This document shows, one piece after another, positions 9,123-17,736 of a stretch of DNA of 44,214 nucleotides (positions are counted from its first letter, which is position 1; each line of letters starts with the position of its first letter). The DNA is from Verrucomicrobiota bacterium (lineage in GTDB: Bacteria; Verrucomicrobiota; Verrucomicrobiia; Palsa-1439): the NCBI GenBank assembly GCA_016871575.1, contig VHCW01000034.1, positions 1 through 44,214 on the forward strand. Reading direction: 5' to 3'. The translations under genes were made by a program, and so were the position numbers. Below the pieces are notes generated by a model, which made no database searches, had not been told where the DNA came from, and was given only the letters and a program-made list of their open reading frames with translations.

Positions 9123-11176
9123 AGCATCTCGCAATGCTGTTGCTGCTCGCTGTCGCGGCGACCGGCGCTGCATCCGAAAGCATCGTGAACTCGCTCGGCA
9201 TGAAGTTTGTCCGCATCGAACCCGGCAGCTTCGAGATGGGCAGTGCAGATGGCGAGTTCGACGAGCGGCCCGTACATCGCGTCAACATCATGCGCCCGTT
9301 CTTCATGGCGACAACCGAAGTCAGCAACGCGCAATACGAGCAGTTCGATCCGGCCCACAGGGCGTTGCGCGGCAAACGCGGCATTTCCAAGGCTGACGAC
9401 GAACCGGTGGTCTTCGTGTCGTGGAATGATGCCGTGAAGTTCTGCGAGTGGCTCTCGAAGAAGGAAGGCAAACCGTATCGCCTGCCGACCGAGGCCGAAT
9501 GGGAATATGCCTGCCGCGCCGGAACAACCTCGGCGTTCAATTGTGGCGATACGCTGCCGGAGGAGGTTCGCCGGGAGCAGTTTGACAAGAGCACGTTCCA
9601 ACGCTGGTCACGCGGGCCGAGGCCGGTGAAGTTGACCGTCGGGACGATGACACCCAATGCGTGGGGACTACGCGAGATGCACGGCAATGTCGAGGAGTGG
9701 TGTCTCGACTGGCATGGAGCCTACGAACCGGGCGAGCAAACCGATCCGGTCGGGCGGGTCAGCGGCAATATGAGAATCACCCGCGGCGGCAGCCACAACA
9801 CCGGGACCAACTATCTGAGAAGCGCAAACCGGCAGGGAACTTTGCCGGACGATAAGCATTGGTTGATCGGTTTCCGCGTTGTCATGGGGGAATTGCCGGA
9901 AACGAAACCGCTGCCGCCGCCCGCGCCGGAACCGTGGGCGCGCGACGTGCCGCAAGTCAAGTTCGCGTGGACGCCGCCGGTGGATATGGCGCAGCCGTTC
10001 TTCGCCGCGCCCGAAGCATTCGTCATCATCCCGCCGAAATCCAACGGGCCGGTTTACGCAGACCACAATCATTGTCCTTCGATCACGTGGTGCGACAACG
10101 GCGACTTGTTGGCCGCGTGGTTTTCGACGAGTTGGAAGAGCGGCGGCGAGTCGGGGCGATGCCTGTCGGTGGTGGCCAGCCGCAAACGGGCGGGTCGCAA
10201 GCAGTGGGAGCCGGCGTCGGGCTTTTTCCTCGCACCGGACCGCAACCTGACCGGCACCGCGCTCTTCAACGACGGCCAAGGCACGCTGTATCATTTCAAC
10301 GGGCTCGGCGTAGCGGATGGCTGGGGCGACCTCGCCTTGGTGTTGCGCACCAGCCGCGATAACGGCGCTACCTGGTCGGCCCCGCGCTTGATCAATGACG
10401 AACACCGGTGGCGCAACCAGGTCATCAGCGGAACCTCCATCACAAAGGCCGGTATTCTCATGCAGCCGTGCGATGCCCATCCTTCCGGTAATGGGGGCAC
10501 GGCGATTTACGTCAGCCGCGATGGCGGCCAAACATGGACTGACCTTGGCGACGGAACTCTCAAGCCGGAGTTCAAAAGCGGCAACACCGGTGGCACCATT
10601 GCCGGCATTCATGCCGGTGTGGTGGAGTCGAAGGATGGCCGGTTGATGGCGCTCGGGCGCGGCGATACGATCGAGTCTCGGATGCCGGTGAGTGTTTCCG
10701 CGGACATGGGCAAGACGTGGACGTACTCGGCCAGCCCGTGGCCACCGATTGGCGGTGGCCAGCGGCTGGTGTTCATGCGTTTGAGAGAAGGCGCGTTGCT
10801 GTTTGTCTCGTTCACCGGCGACTACGACCCGAAGAAGTCGAAAGGGTTGGAGTTCACCGACGCCAGCGGGAAGACGTTTGTCGGTTATGGCCTGTTTGCC
10901 GCGCTCTCGTTTGATGACGGCGCGACCTGGCCTGTGCGCAAACTGCTGACGCCGCCGCGCGGCGCCGAATACAAAACGCAAGGTCATACGCCCAAGTTTC
11001 TCGCCGACGCGACGTACGCCGAGCCGCGCGGCTACCTAGCGGCCACCCAGTCCCCCGACGGCGTGATTCACTTGATCTCCAGCGGGCTGCACTACCAGTT
11101 CAACCTCGCGTGGCTGAAGACGTCCCCAACTCCGCCGGCCACTGCAGGCCGTTCGGCAAACTCCAAAGAACCATGA
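9119..11176 (+). CDS. Secreted fusion: FGE-like (SUMF1) domain plus sialidase-like BNR propeller
   Basis: ATG 9119 overlaps the upstream stop and begins a signal peptide (MKHLAMLLLLAVAATGAA); the frame is open further upstream, but that overlaps the FAD gene. Residues ~22-260 are a formylglycine-generating-enzyme-type domain (NSLGMKFVRIEPGSFEMGS, RLPTEAEWEYACRAG, MHGNVEEWCLDW, RGGSHNTGTNYLRSANR, GFRVVM). The active-site cysteine pair expected after RGGS is missing, so it is probably not a sulfatase-maturing enzyme. Residues ~300-680 form a propeller with four Asp boxes (SRDNGATW, SRDGGQTW, SADMGKTW, SFDDGATW). No FRIP-type sialidase arginine motif is evident, so the glycosidase activity is unproven. 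It is the second gene of the coupled operon and overlaps GH106 by ATGA. Confidence 0.82.
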   Translation: MKHLAMLLLLAVAATGAASESIVNSLGMKFVRIEPGSFEMGSADGEFDERPVHRVNIMRPFFMATTEVSNAQYEQFDPAHRALRGKRGISKADDEPVVFVSWNDAVKFCEWLSKKEGKPYRLPTEAEWEYACRAGTTSAFNCGDTLPEEVRREQFDKSTFQRWSRGPRPVKLTVGTMTPNAWGLREMHGNVEEWCLDWHGAYEPGEQTDPVGRVSGNMRITRGGSHNTGTNYLRSANRQGTLPDDKHWLIGFRVVMGELPETKPLPPPAPEPWARDVPQVKFAWTPPVDMAQPFFAAPEAFVIIPPKSNGPVYADHNHCPSITWCDNGDLLAAWFSTSWKSGGESGRCLSVVASRKRAGRKQWEPASGFFLAPDRNLTGTALFNDGQGTLYHFNGLGVADGWGDLALVLRTSRDNGATWSAPRLINDEHRWRNQVISGTSITKAGILMQPCDAHPSGNGGTAIYVSRDGGQTWTDLGDGTLKPEFKSGNTGGTIAGIHAGVVESKDGRLMALGRGDTIESRMPVSVSADMGKTWTYSASPWPPIGGGQRLVFMRLREGALLFVSFTGDYDPKKSKGLEFTDASGKTFVGYGLFAALSFDDGATWPVRKLLTPPRGAEYKTQGHTPKFLADATYAEPRGYLAATQSPDGVIHLISSGLHYQFNLAWLKTSPTPPATAGRSANSKEP

Positions 11177-14100
11177 AACCCACCCGCACGATTCTCGCCG
11201 CCCTGCTGCTCGCACCGCTGGCGGCGGTGGCGGAACTGGAAAAAGAATTTGTGAATCCGCCGGCGACGGCCAAGCCGCATACGTTTTGGTATTGGATGGG
11301 CGGGCACATCAGTCGCGAAGGGCTTACGACGGACCTCGAAGCGATGAAACGTGCTGGCATTGGCTGCGCGATGATCTTCAACATCGCGGGGCACGGGCCG
11401 GAGGGGCCGGTCAAGCTGTTCAGCCCGGAGTGGCGGGAGTTGATGCGGCACGCCATCCGCGAAGCCGGGCGCGTGGGCGTCGAGATCAACTTGAACAATT
11501 CCATGCAAGGCTGGTCTTCCAGCGGTGGGCCTTGGATCACGCCCGAACTGGCGATGCAGAAACTCACGTGGAGCGAGACGACGATTCACGGCGGCGCGGT
11601 CTTCGACGGCGTGTTGGCCCAGCCGCCGACGAAGTTGGGCTGTTACCGCGACGTGGCGGTGCTGGCCTTTCCGACTCCGGCGTTGGAATCGGTTGCCGAG
11701 CCGGTCGCGAGCATTCAGTCCAGCGATGCGAGTTTCGATCCGACGCCGTTGTTGTCGCGTGCCGTGGCGCCTCCCGATGGCTCGCCTTGGCGCGATCCCA
11801 AGGCCAAACCCGTGCCGGTGGTCAACGTACCGGCAGCGCAAGCGGGGCGCGAGCGGTTCATCCAATTGAACTACGCCAAGCCGTTTGCTCCGCACTGGCT
11901 GCGCATTGCGTTTGCCGGTAAGGGCGTCAAAGGCCGACTCGAAGCGTCGGAAGATAACGGGCGGTGGCGTTTGGTCCGCAACTTTACGCCACGCCAGTCG
12001 GCGCCGGTGGATTTGGCGTTGAACGGGGCCGCGGCGCGGCAGTGGCGGGTGGTGTTCAGCGAGACGGATGCGTTCCGGCTCACGGAGTTGGTTCTGAGTT
12101 CGGGTTACCGGCTGGCCGACTGGACCGGTAAGGCGATGTTCAATATGTATGGCTTGGACAAGCCGCCATTCAGCGAGGATGGGGAGGTTGCGCCTCAAGC
12201 TGGCGTGATTCGCCGTGAGCAGATCGTTGACCTGACTTCCAAAATGGACGCTGCCGGTCGGTTGTGGTGGGAGGCACCGGCGGGGGCTTGGACGGTTTTG
12301 CGGTTGGGCTACACGCCGACCGGATCGCTAGCACACGAGGGCGGGTTGGAGTGCGACAAGCTCAACGCGGCGGCGTTGGACGTGCATTTTCAGAATTCGC
12401 TGGGGCCGTGGTTGGCGGACAAGGAACTCAATCCTTTCATTCACTACATCCACGTTGACAGTTACGAGAAAGGCGCGCAGAACTGGACCACGCGGCTGCC
12501 GGAGGAGTTTGCCAAACAGAAAGGCTACGACTTGCGGACGTACCTGCCGGTGTTGAGCGGACGGGTGGTCAACAGTGTGCGGGAGTCGGAACGGTTCTTG
12601 TGGGACTTCCGCAACACGGTCGTCGGCTTGATGCACGAGAACTACTTCGTGCACATGCAGGAGCTTTGTCGCAAAGCCGGCAAGCAGTTCACCTGCGAGC
12701 CGTATCACATGACCCAGTTCAACAACGTGACGGCCGGCGGACACGCCGACATCCCGATGTGCGAGGCGTGGATGGGTGACGGGATTCCGGGACCGTACTG
12801 GATGAAACTTGGTGCCAGCCCGGCCCACGTGTACGGCAAACGCGTCGTCGGGGCCGAAGCGTTCACCGCGACCAACCGCGACCGCAGCGGTGGCAAATGG
12901 GACACCGATTTCTGGGCGATGAAGGAACTCGGCGACGCGATGCTTTGCGGTGGCGTGAACCGGATGACGTTCCATGTCTATACTCATCAGCCGTGGATGA
13001 ACGCGGCGCCCGGCCAGACCTTGGGACCGTATGGAACGCACTTCGAGCGGAGCAACACCTGGTGGGAACAGATGCCGGGCTTCACCGCGTACCTCACTCG
13101 TTGTCAGTATCTCTTGCAGCAAGGCACGTTCGTCGCCGATGTGCTTTACTCCTGCGGCGAAAACTCGCCCAACGAAAGCCTCGAACTGCGTGGCGCAGCG
13201 ACGTTGCCCCGCGGCTACGACTACGACGTGTGCGATCCGCATGTGATTTTCCAACGCCTGCGCGTGCAGGACGGTCGGCTGACGTTGCCCGAAGGTGGCA
13301 GTTACCGGCTGTTGGTGTTGCCCGACGACTCCTCGATGACCCTTGCCATGCTGCGCCGTGTGGACGAGCTGACCGGGGCCGGCGCAACCGTGGTGGGGCG
13401 GACGAAGCCCGCCTTCTCGCCGACGCTGTCGGACAACCCGGAGAGCGCGGCCGAGTTCGCGCGGTTTGCGGACAGGCTCTGGAACGGCGGCAGAATCATC
13501 TCGGACAAGACGGTGGCCGAGATTCTCGCGGCCTGCGGCATCCATCCCGATGTGGAAACGCCGCCGGGCAAACCGCTGGTGCGTTACATCCATCGCCGGC
13601 TGGCGGAAGGCGACTTGTATTTTCTGGCCAGTTCTTCGGTGCAACAGCAGACGATGGACATCGCGTTCCGCACTGCGGACGGAATGCCGGAGTTGTGGGA
13701 CCCGATCAACGGACAGGTTCGCCCGTTGCCGCAGCATCGGCGTGAAAACGGACGAACGATTGTCCCACTGCAATTCGAACCTCGGCAGAGCTACTTCGTG
13801 TTGTTTAGTAGTCGTCTCGCTCCGCGAGACGCCGGGGCGGAGAATTTCCTCACGCGAAGCGTGAGGCGTACTTTAGACGGCCCATGGGAAGTGAGTTTCG
13901 ATCCCAAATGGGGCGGGCCAGCGAAAATCACGTTCCCGAAGCTGGAGGACTGGACCAACCGTCCCGAAAGCGGAATCAAATACTACTCAGGCAAGGCGAC
14001 GTACCGGAAAGTTTTCAGTTGTCAGTCTTCAGTCCTCAGTTGCCAGACGTTCCTCGACTTGGGCACCGTGAAAAACGTCGCGCAAGTTCGGCTCAATGGT

Positions 14101-14448
14101 CGCGATCTCGGCATCGTCTGGTGCGCCCCGTGGCGTGTCGAGATTACCGGCATCGTCAAGCCGGCCGGCAACGAACTGGAGATTGACGTGGTGAATCTCT
14201 GGCCGAACCGCATGATCGGCGATGAGCAGTTGCCCGCCGATTGTGAATACTCCACTGGCGTTTGGATTTTGCTCAAGCGGTTGCCGGATTGGTTCGTCAA
14301 GGGCGAGCCGCGCACGAGCGGGCGCTACACCTTCTCGATCCACCAGCCGTGGACGAAAGACAGCCCCTTGCTCGAATCCGGCCTGCTCGGGCCGGTGACG
14401 CTGCAGGCCGCGGGAAAAACAAACATCGAAAGGATGCACACACCGTGA
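11173..14448 (+). CDS. GH106-type alpha-L-rhamnosidase
   Basis: Large secreted glycosidase (1,091 residues) expected to release alpha-L-rhamnose. After the signal peptide (ILAALLLAPLAAVA) comes the GH106 opening EFVNPPATAKPHTFWYWMGG, then EGLTTDLEAMKRAGIGCAMI, a long catalytic region with HIDSYEKG-like IHVDSYEKGAQNWTTRLPEE near residue 430, and a C-terminal galactose-binding-like sandwich (GPWEVSFDPKWGGP, ATYRKVF, VRLNGRDLGIVW, NELEIDVVNLWPNR) typical of the family. ATG 11173 overlaps the previous stop. Two foreign-looking repeats lie in frame in loop regions of this sandwich: a double hairpin at 13813-13866 and heptamers at 14014-14047. Both keep the frame open, so the gene is probably still functional. 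Confidence 0.9.
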   Translation: MKPTRTILAALLLAPLAAVAELEKEFVNPPATAKPHTFWYWMGGHISREGLTTDLEAMKRAGIGCAMIFNIAGHGPEGPVKLFSPEWRELMRHAIREAGRVGVEINLNNSMQGWSSSGGPWITPELAMQKLTWSETTIHGGAVFDGVLAQPPTKLGCYRDVAVLAFPTPALESVAEPVASIQSSDASFDPTPLLSRAVAPPDGSPWRDPKAKPVPVVNVPAAQAGRERFIQLNYAKPFAPHWLRIAFAGKGVKGRLEASEDNGRWRLVRNFTPRQSAPVDLALNGAAARQWRVVFSETDAFRLTELVLSSGYRLADWTGKAMFNMYGLDKPPFSEDGEVAPQAGVIRREQIVDLTSKMDAAGRLWWEAPAGAWTVLRLGYTPTGSLAHEGGLECDKLNAAALDVHFQNSLGPWLADKELNPFIHYIHVDSYEKGAQNWTTRLPEEFAKQKGYDLRTYLPVLSGRVVNSVRESERFLWDFRNTVVGLMHENYFVHMQELCRKAGKQFTCEPYHMTQFNNVTAGGHADIPMCEAWMGDGIPGPYWMKLGASPAHVYGKRVVGAEAFTATNRDRSGGKWDTDFWAMKELGDAMLCGGVNRMTFHVYTHQPWMNAAPGQTLGPYGTHFERSNTWWEQMPGFTAYLTRCQYLLQQGTFVADVLYSCGENSPNESLELRGAATLPRGYDYDVCDPHVIFQRLRVQDGRLTLPEGGSYRLLVLPDDSSMTLAMLRRVDELTGAGATVVGRTKPAFSPTLSDNPESAAEFARFADRLWNGGRIISDKTVAEILAACGIHPDVETPPGKPLVRYIHRRLAEGDLYFLASSSVQQQTMDIAFRTADGMPELWDPINGQVRPLPQHRRENGRTIVPLQFEPRQSYFVLFSSRLAPRDAGAENFLTRSVRRTLDGPWEVSFDPKWGGPAKITFPKLEDWTNRPESGIKYYSGKATYRKVFSCQSSVLSCQTFLDLGTVKNVAQVRLNGRDLGIVWCAPWRVEITGIVKPAGNELEIDVVNLWPNRMIGDEQLPADCEYSTGVWILLKRLPDWFVKGEPRTSGRYTFSIHQPWTKDSPLLESGLLGPVTLQAAGKTNIERMHTP
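13813..13866. repeat. Twin REP-like hairpins inside the GH106 gene
   Basis: Two perfect 8-bp stems with 3-base loops lie 16 bases apart: CGTCTCGC-TCC-GCGAGACG (13813-13831) and CCTCACGC-GAA-GCGTGAGG (13848-13866). They encode the loop RLAPRDAGAENFLTRSVRR just before GPWEVSF and preserve the frame. Their form resembles extragenic palindromic repeats. Confidence 0.75.
14014..14047 (+). repeat. Degenerate 7-bp tandem repeat inside the GH106 gene
   Basis: Four consecutive heptamers of the form AGTYNYC (AGTTGTC, AGTCTTC, AGTCCTC, AGTTGCC) read in frame as SCQSSVLSCQT between two beta-strands of the C-terminal sandwich. They resemble short heptameric repeats scattered in some bacterial genomes. 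Confidence 0.7.
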
Positions 14449-14450
14449 CA

Positions 14451-15935
14451 ATGACGAGATTGCTCATGCTTATGGCTGTTGGCGTTTCTGCTCTGCTCAG
14501 CCCCGCCGCCATTGACGCCGCCCCGCCGCCTTCAACGCCCAATGTGCTGGTGTTTGTCGTGGATGATATGGATTTCACCACCTTCAACGCCGGCGGATGT
14601 CCCGTGCCGGGGTTGGTGCCCAACTTGGATCGGCTGGCGAGGGGCGGCCTTCTATTCGACAACGCCCATGTGCCCAATGCGGTGTGCCAGCCTTCGCGCC
14701 AGTCGATGATGACCGGGTTGCATCCCCACCGGAACGGGTCGCTGGGATTCCTGCCTGTTCCCAAGGGGGTGCCCAATCTCTCCGAACTGCTGATGAAGCG
14801 AGGGTATTATACCGCCTCGTTCAACAAAGGCCGGGACTACCAGTCATTTCCGTGGAGCGAGTTCGTCGCGGGCTACGGCACGCGCGGCTTCGGTTACGAT
14901 CCGGGTTTGTTTGCGGAGGGCGCGAAGAAGGCGATTGCGAAAGCGAAAAGCGAGGGCAAGCCTTTCTTTCTGAATATCGCCACCGCGGATCCGCATCGGC
15001 CCTTTCCGGGAAGCCAACAGGAAGTGGATCTGCTCGCAAAGACCAAGGCGAAATGGCCCAAGCAGGCGGCTCAGGGGCAGGTCTATTTCCCTCCGTTCAC
15101 GAACGTCTGTTCGCCATCGCAGGCGTGGGTGCCTCCGTTCCTGCCGAATCTCCCGAAGATTCGCGAGGAATGGTCGCAATACTACAACGCCGTGCATCGC
15201 GCCGATGACACGCTCGGACGGATCCTGAAGCTGCTCAAGGAGGAGGGGGTCGAGGCCAACACGATGGTCTTCTTCTTCAGCGACAACGGCGCCTCGTTCC
15301 CCACCGACAAGCAGAACTGTTACCCCTATTCGACACGCACCCCGCTCATCGTCCGCTGGCCGGGCGTGATCCAGCCGGGCCGGGTGGATCGCGAGCACAT
15401 GGTGAGCACGATGGACATCCTGCCAACGCTTCTCGATGTGACAGCCATCCCGCCGCCGGCAGAACTCGACGGGCGCTCGCTCCTGCCCTTACTTGGAGGC
15501 AAGACGCAGGAGGGACGCGACCATGTTTTCACCACGCAGAACTACATCACGCCCGGCAACCAGGTTTACCCGATGCGCGCCGTGCATACGCGGGCGCATT
15601 CCTATCTATTCAATGCGTGGGTTGACGGCAAGACCCGCTTCAAAGGGGAGTGCCTTAACGGGCTCACCTTCGCCGCGATGCAGGAAGTCGCAAAGACCGA
15701 TCCCGCCTTGGCGGCGCGCGTGAAACACATTGAGTATCGGGTCGGCGAAGAACTCTATGACCTGAAGCGTGACCCAGCCTGCCTGCGTAACCTGGCGAAT
15801 GGGCCGGAGCATTCCGGCGTCAAGGCGAAGCTGAGAAAGCTGATGGAAGAGGAAATGCGGCGAACTGGCGATCCGTTGCTGCCGGCGTTTCTCGGGGAAG
15901 GCGCCGTACCGGCAGATTGGAGCACAAACAAATGA
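14451..15935 (+). CDS. Type I sulfatase (arylsulfatase family), Cys type
   Basis: Secreted hydrolase that removes sulfate esters, here presumably from a sulfated sugar. ATG 14451 gives a signal peptide (LLMLMAVGVSALLSPAAIDA); GTG 14445, overlapping the GH106 stop, is an alternative. Metal ligands are Asp38/Asp39 in VFVVDDMD. The formylglycine site is Cys79 in CQPSRQSMMTG (canonical CxPSR), and the second metal site is SDNGASFP. LPTLLDV and the C-terminal LYDLKRDPACLRNLA are typical of the family, and 494 residues is normal. A Cys-type sulfatase needs a maturase, and the only FGE-like protein in view lacks the active-site cysteines, so maturation must come from elsewhere. It overlaps the esterase gene by ATGA. 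Confidence 0.93.
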   Translation: MTRLLMLMAVGVSALLSPAAIDAAPPPSTPNVLVFVVDDMDFTTFNAGGCPVPGLVPNLDRLARGGLLFDNAHVPNAVCQPSRQSMMTGLHPHRNGSLGFLPVPKGVPNLSELLMKRGYYTASFNKGRDYQSFPWSEFVAGYGTRGFGYDPGLFAEGAKKAIAKAKSEGKPFFLNIATADPHRPFPGSQQEVDLLAKTKAKWPKQAAQGQVYFPPFTNVCSPSQAWVPPFLPNLPKIREEWSQYYNAVHRADDTLGRILKLLKEEGVEANTMVFFFSDNGASFPTDKQNCYPYSTRTPLIVRWPGVIQPGRVDREHMVSTMDILPTLLDVTAIPPPAELDGRSLLPLLGGKTQEGRDHVFTTQNYITPGNQVYPMRAVHTRAHSYLFNAWVDGKTRFKGECLNGLTFAAMQEVAKTDPALAARVKHIEYRVGEELYDLKRDPACLRNLANGPEHSGVKAKLRKLMEEEMRRTGDPLLPAFLGEGAVPADWSTNK

Positions 15936-16825
15936 AACGCAAACCATCAGGATTCCCGACGATGTTGAAAACAGCCTTGTTCACGATGTTGTTTCTACCG
16001 TGGATGGCTGCGGCGGAGAAGGCGATCCCCTACGGTGCGGATGAGCAGACGGTCTATAAGGAGGCCGGCGGGCGAGCGCTGCGTCTGTTCGTTTACATGC
16101 CCAAGGGCTGGGCCGCGACAGACCGGCGGCCGGCTCTGGTGTACATTCACGGCGGCGGGTGGGTCGGAGGCAATCCCGGCGCGGTCGGATCCATCGGCAA
16201 GCCGTTCGTGACCGCGGGTATGGTCGTTTTCAGCGTCGAGTACCGGTTTGCGGTCAAGGGTCCCGGCTTCGACCCCGCAGTGTGCATCGAGGACGCCAAG
16301 AGCGCCTTACGCTACGTGCGCAGCCATGCGAGGGAGTTCGGAGTCGATCCTGACCGCATGGCCGCCGGCGGTAGCTCGGCCGGCGGGCACTTGAGCGCGG
16401 CCTGCGCGTTGCTGCCGACGTTCGACGCCGCTATGGATGACAAGACCGTGTCGTGCAAGCCGAATGCGTTGGTGTTGCTTCAGCCGGTGCTGGACAACGG
16501 ACCGCAGGGCGGGTACGCGGCTAATTCTCCCGTCATCAAGAAGAACGTGAAGGCCTATTCGCCGGCGCACAACATCGTGGCCGGCGCGCCGCCGGCGGTG
16601 CTGTTCGGCGGTCGCGAGGATATCGCGGCGCGCTTGCCGTTGCTGGAGAAGTTCACGGCGAACATGAAGGCAGCCGGGAACGATTGCGAGCTGTTCGCTT
16701 ACGATGGCAAGCACGGATTCGTCAATCAGCAGCCGACTCTTTCGGATATCAATGAGAAGATCATCGCCTTCTTTACAAGGCTCGGTTGGTTGCCGGCGCC
16801 CGGTGTATCGCAACTCGCGCGATGA
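15932..16825 (+). CDS. Secreted alpha/beta-hydrolase esterase (HSL-like)
   Basis: Esterase probably removing acyl groups from a carbohydrate. The start ATG 15932 overlaps the sulfatase stop. The signal peptide follows a basic stretch (LKTALFTMLFLPWMAAA). The oxyanion motif HGGGW is at residue ~73, the nucleophile Ser149 is in GGSSAGG, the acid is likely the Asp in GGREDI, and the His is in KHGFVN. At 297 residues it matches the BD-FAE/HSL-like family found beside sulfatases in PVC loci. It is the last gene of the coupled operon that begins with the FAD oxidoreductase. The exact substrate (acetyl, feruloyl or other) cannot be told from the sequence. Confidence 0.85.
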   Translation: MKRKPSGFPTMLKTALFTMLFLPWMAAAEKAIPYGADEQTVYKEAGGRALRLFVYMPKGWAATDRRPALVYIHGGGWVGGNPGAVGSIGKPFVTAGMVVFSVEYRFAVKGPGFDPAVCIEDAKSALRYVRSHAREFGVDPDRMAAGGSSAGGHLSAACALLPTFDAAMDDKTVSCKPNALVLLQPVLDNGPQGGYAANSPVIKKNVKAYSPAHNIVAGAPPAVLFGGREDIAARLPLLEKFTANMKAAGNDCELFAYDGKHGFVNQQPTLSDINEKIIAFFTRLGWLPAPGVSQLAR

Positions 16826-16867
16826 GGGAATGCCAAGAACAAGTTTACAACAACACCACCGTTGCTG

Positions 16868-16895
16868 CCGTCCGGCCTGCGCGGGCCGGTGACGG
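16868..16895 (+). terminator. GC-rich hairpin after the esterase operon
   Basis: CCGGCC and GGCCGG pair across a six-base loop, and flanking CCGTC/GACGG extends the stem with a one-base bulge. There is no T-run, so intrinsic termination is only a possibility. It lies 42 bases after the esterase stop and just before repeat copy B. Confidence 0.35.
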
Positions 16896-16902
16896 GGGCG
16901 TC

Positions 16903-17006
16903 CGATAATCGGTGGCGGTGCGATGGACGGCGGCGCCGCCGGTCGGCAGATGATGCGGTCGGGAGGGCCAGACCTTGAGTTTCGATTTGTGCATAATTTG
17001 GAACGC
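16903..17006 (+). repeat. Extended repeat copy B (~104 bp, pairs with 7075-7178)
   Basis: This is the gap-free partner of copy A. Mismatches by eye include CGGT/CGAT, GGTGG/GATGG, one C/G in the GC-rich part, two in GATGGTGTGG/GATGATGCGG, and AC/TT after GCATAA. It fills the space between the esterase operon and the RraA-like gene. Confidence 0.85.
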
Positions 17007-17016
17007 GCACAAATCT
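16966..17016 (+). promoter_or_regulatory. Shared regulon promoter/operator element, copy B
   Basis: The core runs from 16966 to 17006 and reads TTTGTGCATAATTTGGAACGC at its right half. The -10-like AAATCT is at 17011-17016, at exactly the same offset as in copies A and C. ATG 17055 of the RraA-like gene follows 38 bases later. It probably drives the RraA, BNR_4, barrel, GH105 and KduI genes. Confidence 0.7.
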
Positions 17017-17054
17017 AGCACAACAAGAGAGGGTCTGGTAGATGTAACGAGCAC

Positions 17055-17723
17055 ATGAAGACCACCATCTCTTGGAGCGACGATGCGGAATTGTTCGCGC
17101 TCGCGCGGCGCGAGTTGTTCACGGCGCTGGTCGGCGATGCAATGGACAAGATGGGATTGGTCAGCCAGTTCTTGCCGCCGTACCTGAAACCGTTGCGCGA
17201 TGACATGGTCGTCATTGGGCGGGCGATGACCGTGCTGGAAGCGGACGGGACTTCGGAGAAGCCGTTTGGTCGGATGTTCGAGGCGCTGGATGACCTGAAG
17301 CCGGACGAAGTCTATGTCTGCGCGGGTGCGTCGCCGCGGTATGCGTTGTGGGGTGAGATGATGAGCACGCGGGCGCTGAAGCTCGGCGCAGCGGGCGCGG
17401 TGGTGGACGGCTACTCGCGCGACACGCGCGGCATCTTGCGTCTGAACTTCCCGACGTTCTCTCGTGGCCGGTATGCGCAGGACCAGGGCGTGCGCGGTCA
17501 CGTGGTGGATTTTCGCGTACCGGTCCGGTTCGGTGAGGTCACGGTGAATCCCGGCGACATTGTGTTTGGCGATCTCGACGGCGTTTGCGTCGTGCCGCGC
17601 GCGGCGGAAGTCGAGGCGTTCACGAAGGCGCTGGAGAAAGCGCGCGGCGAGAAGTTGCTCCAGAAGGCGCTGGAGAACGGGATGAGCACCGTCGAAGCGT
17701 TCCGCAAGTTTGGAATCATGTGA
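17055..17723 (+). CDS. RraA-like aldolase family protein
   Basis: Member of the RraA/HMG-aldolase fold, which includes 4-hydroxy-4-methyl-2-oxoglutarate and related 2-oxo-acid aldolases or decarboxylases. Diagnostic segments are GDAMDKMG, the glycine-rich GAAGAVVDGYSRDTRG (metal and pyruvate site) and GDLDGVCVVPR near the C-terminus. The 222-residue length is normal, and no signal peptide is seen, so it is cytoplasmic. In this cluster, first in the transcript from promoter copy B and upstream of uronate genes, a role in cleaving a keto-deoxy sugar acid is a reasonable but unproven guess. The Shine-Dalgarno before ATG 17055 is weak. Confidence 0.8.
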   Translation: MKTTISWSDDAELFALARRELFTALVGDAMDKMGLVSQFLPPYLKPLRDDMVVIGRAMTVLEADGTSEKPFGRMFEALDDLKPDEVYVCAGASPRYALWGEMMSTRALKLGAAGAVVDGYSRDTRGILRLNFPTFSRGRYAQDQGVRGHVVDFRVPVRFGEVTVNPGDIVFGDLDGVCVVPRAAEVEAFTKALEKARGEKLLQKALENGMSTVEAFRKFGIM

Positions 17724-17736
17724 AAGGAGAAACGAT

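Noticed and set aside
9119-9900. Working FGE for the neighbouring sulfatase
   Set aside because: The segment that should hold the active-site cysteines has none.
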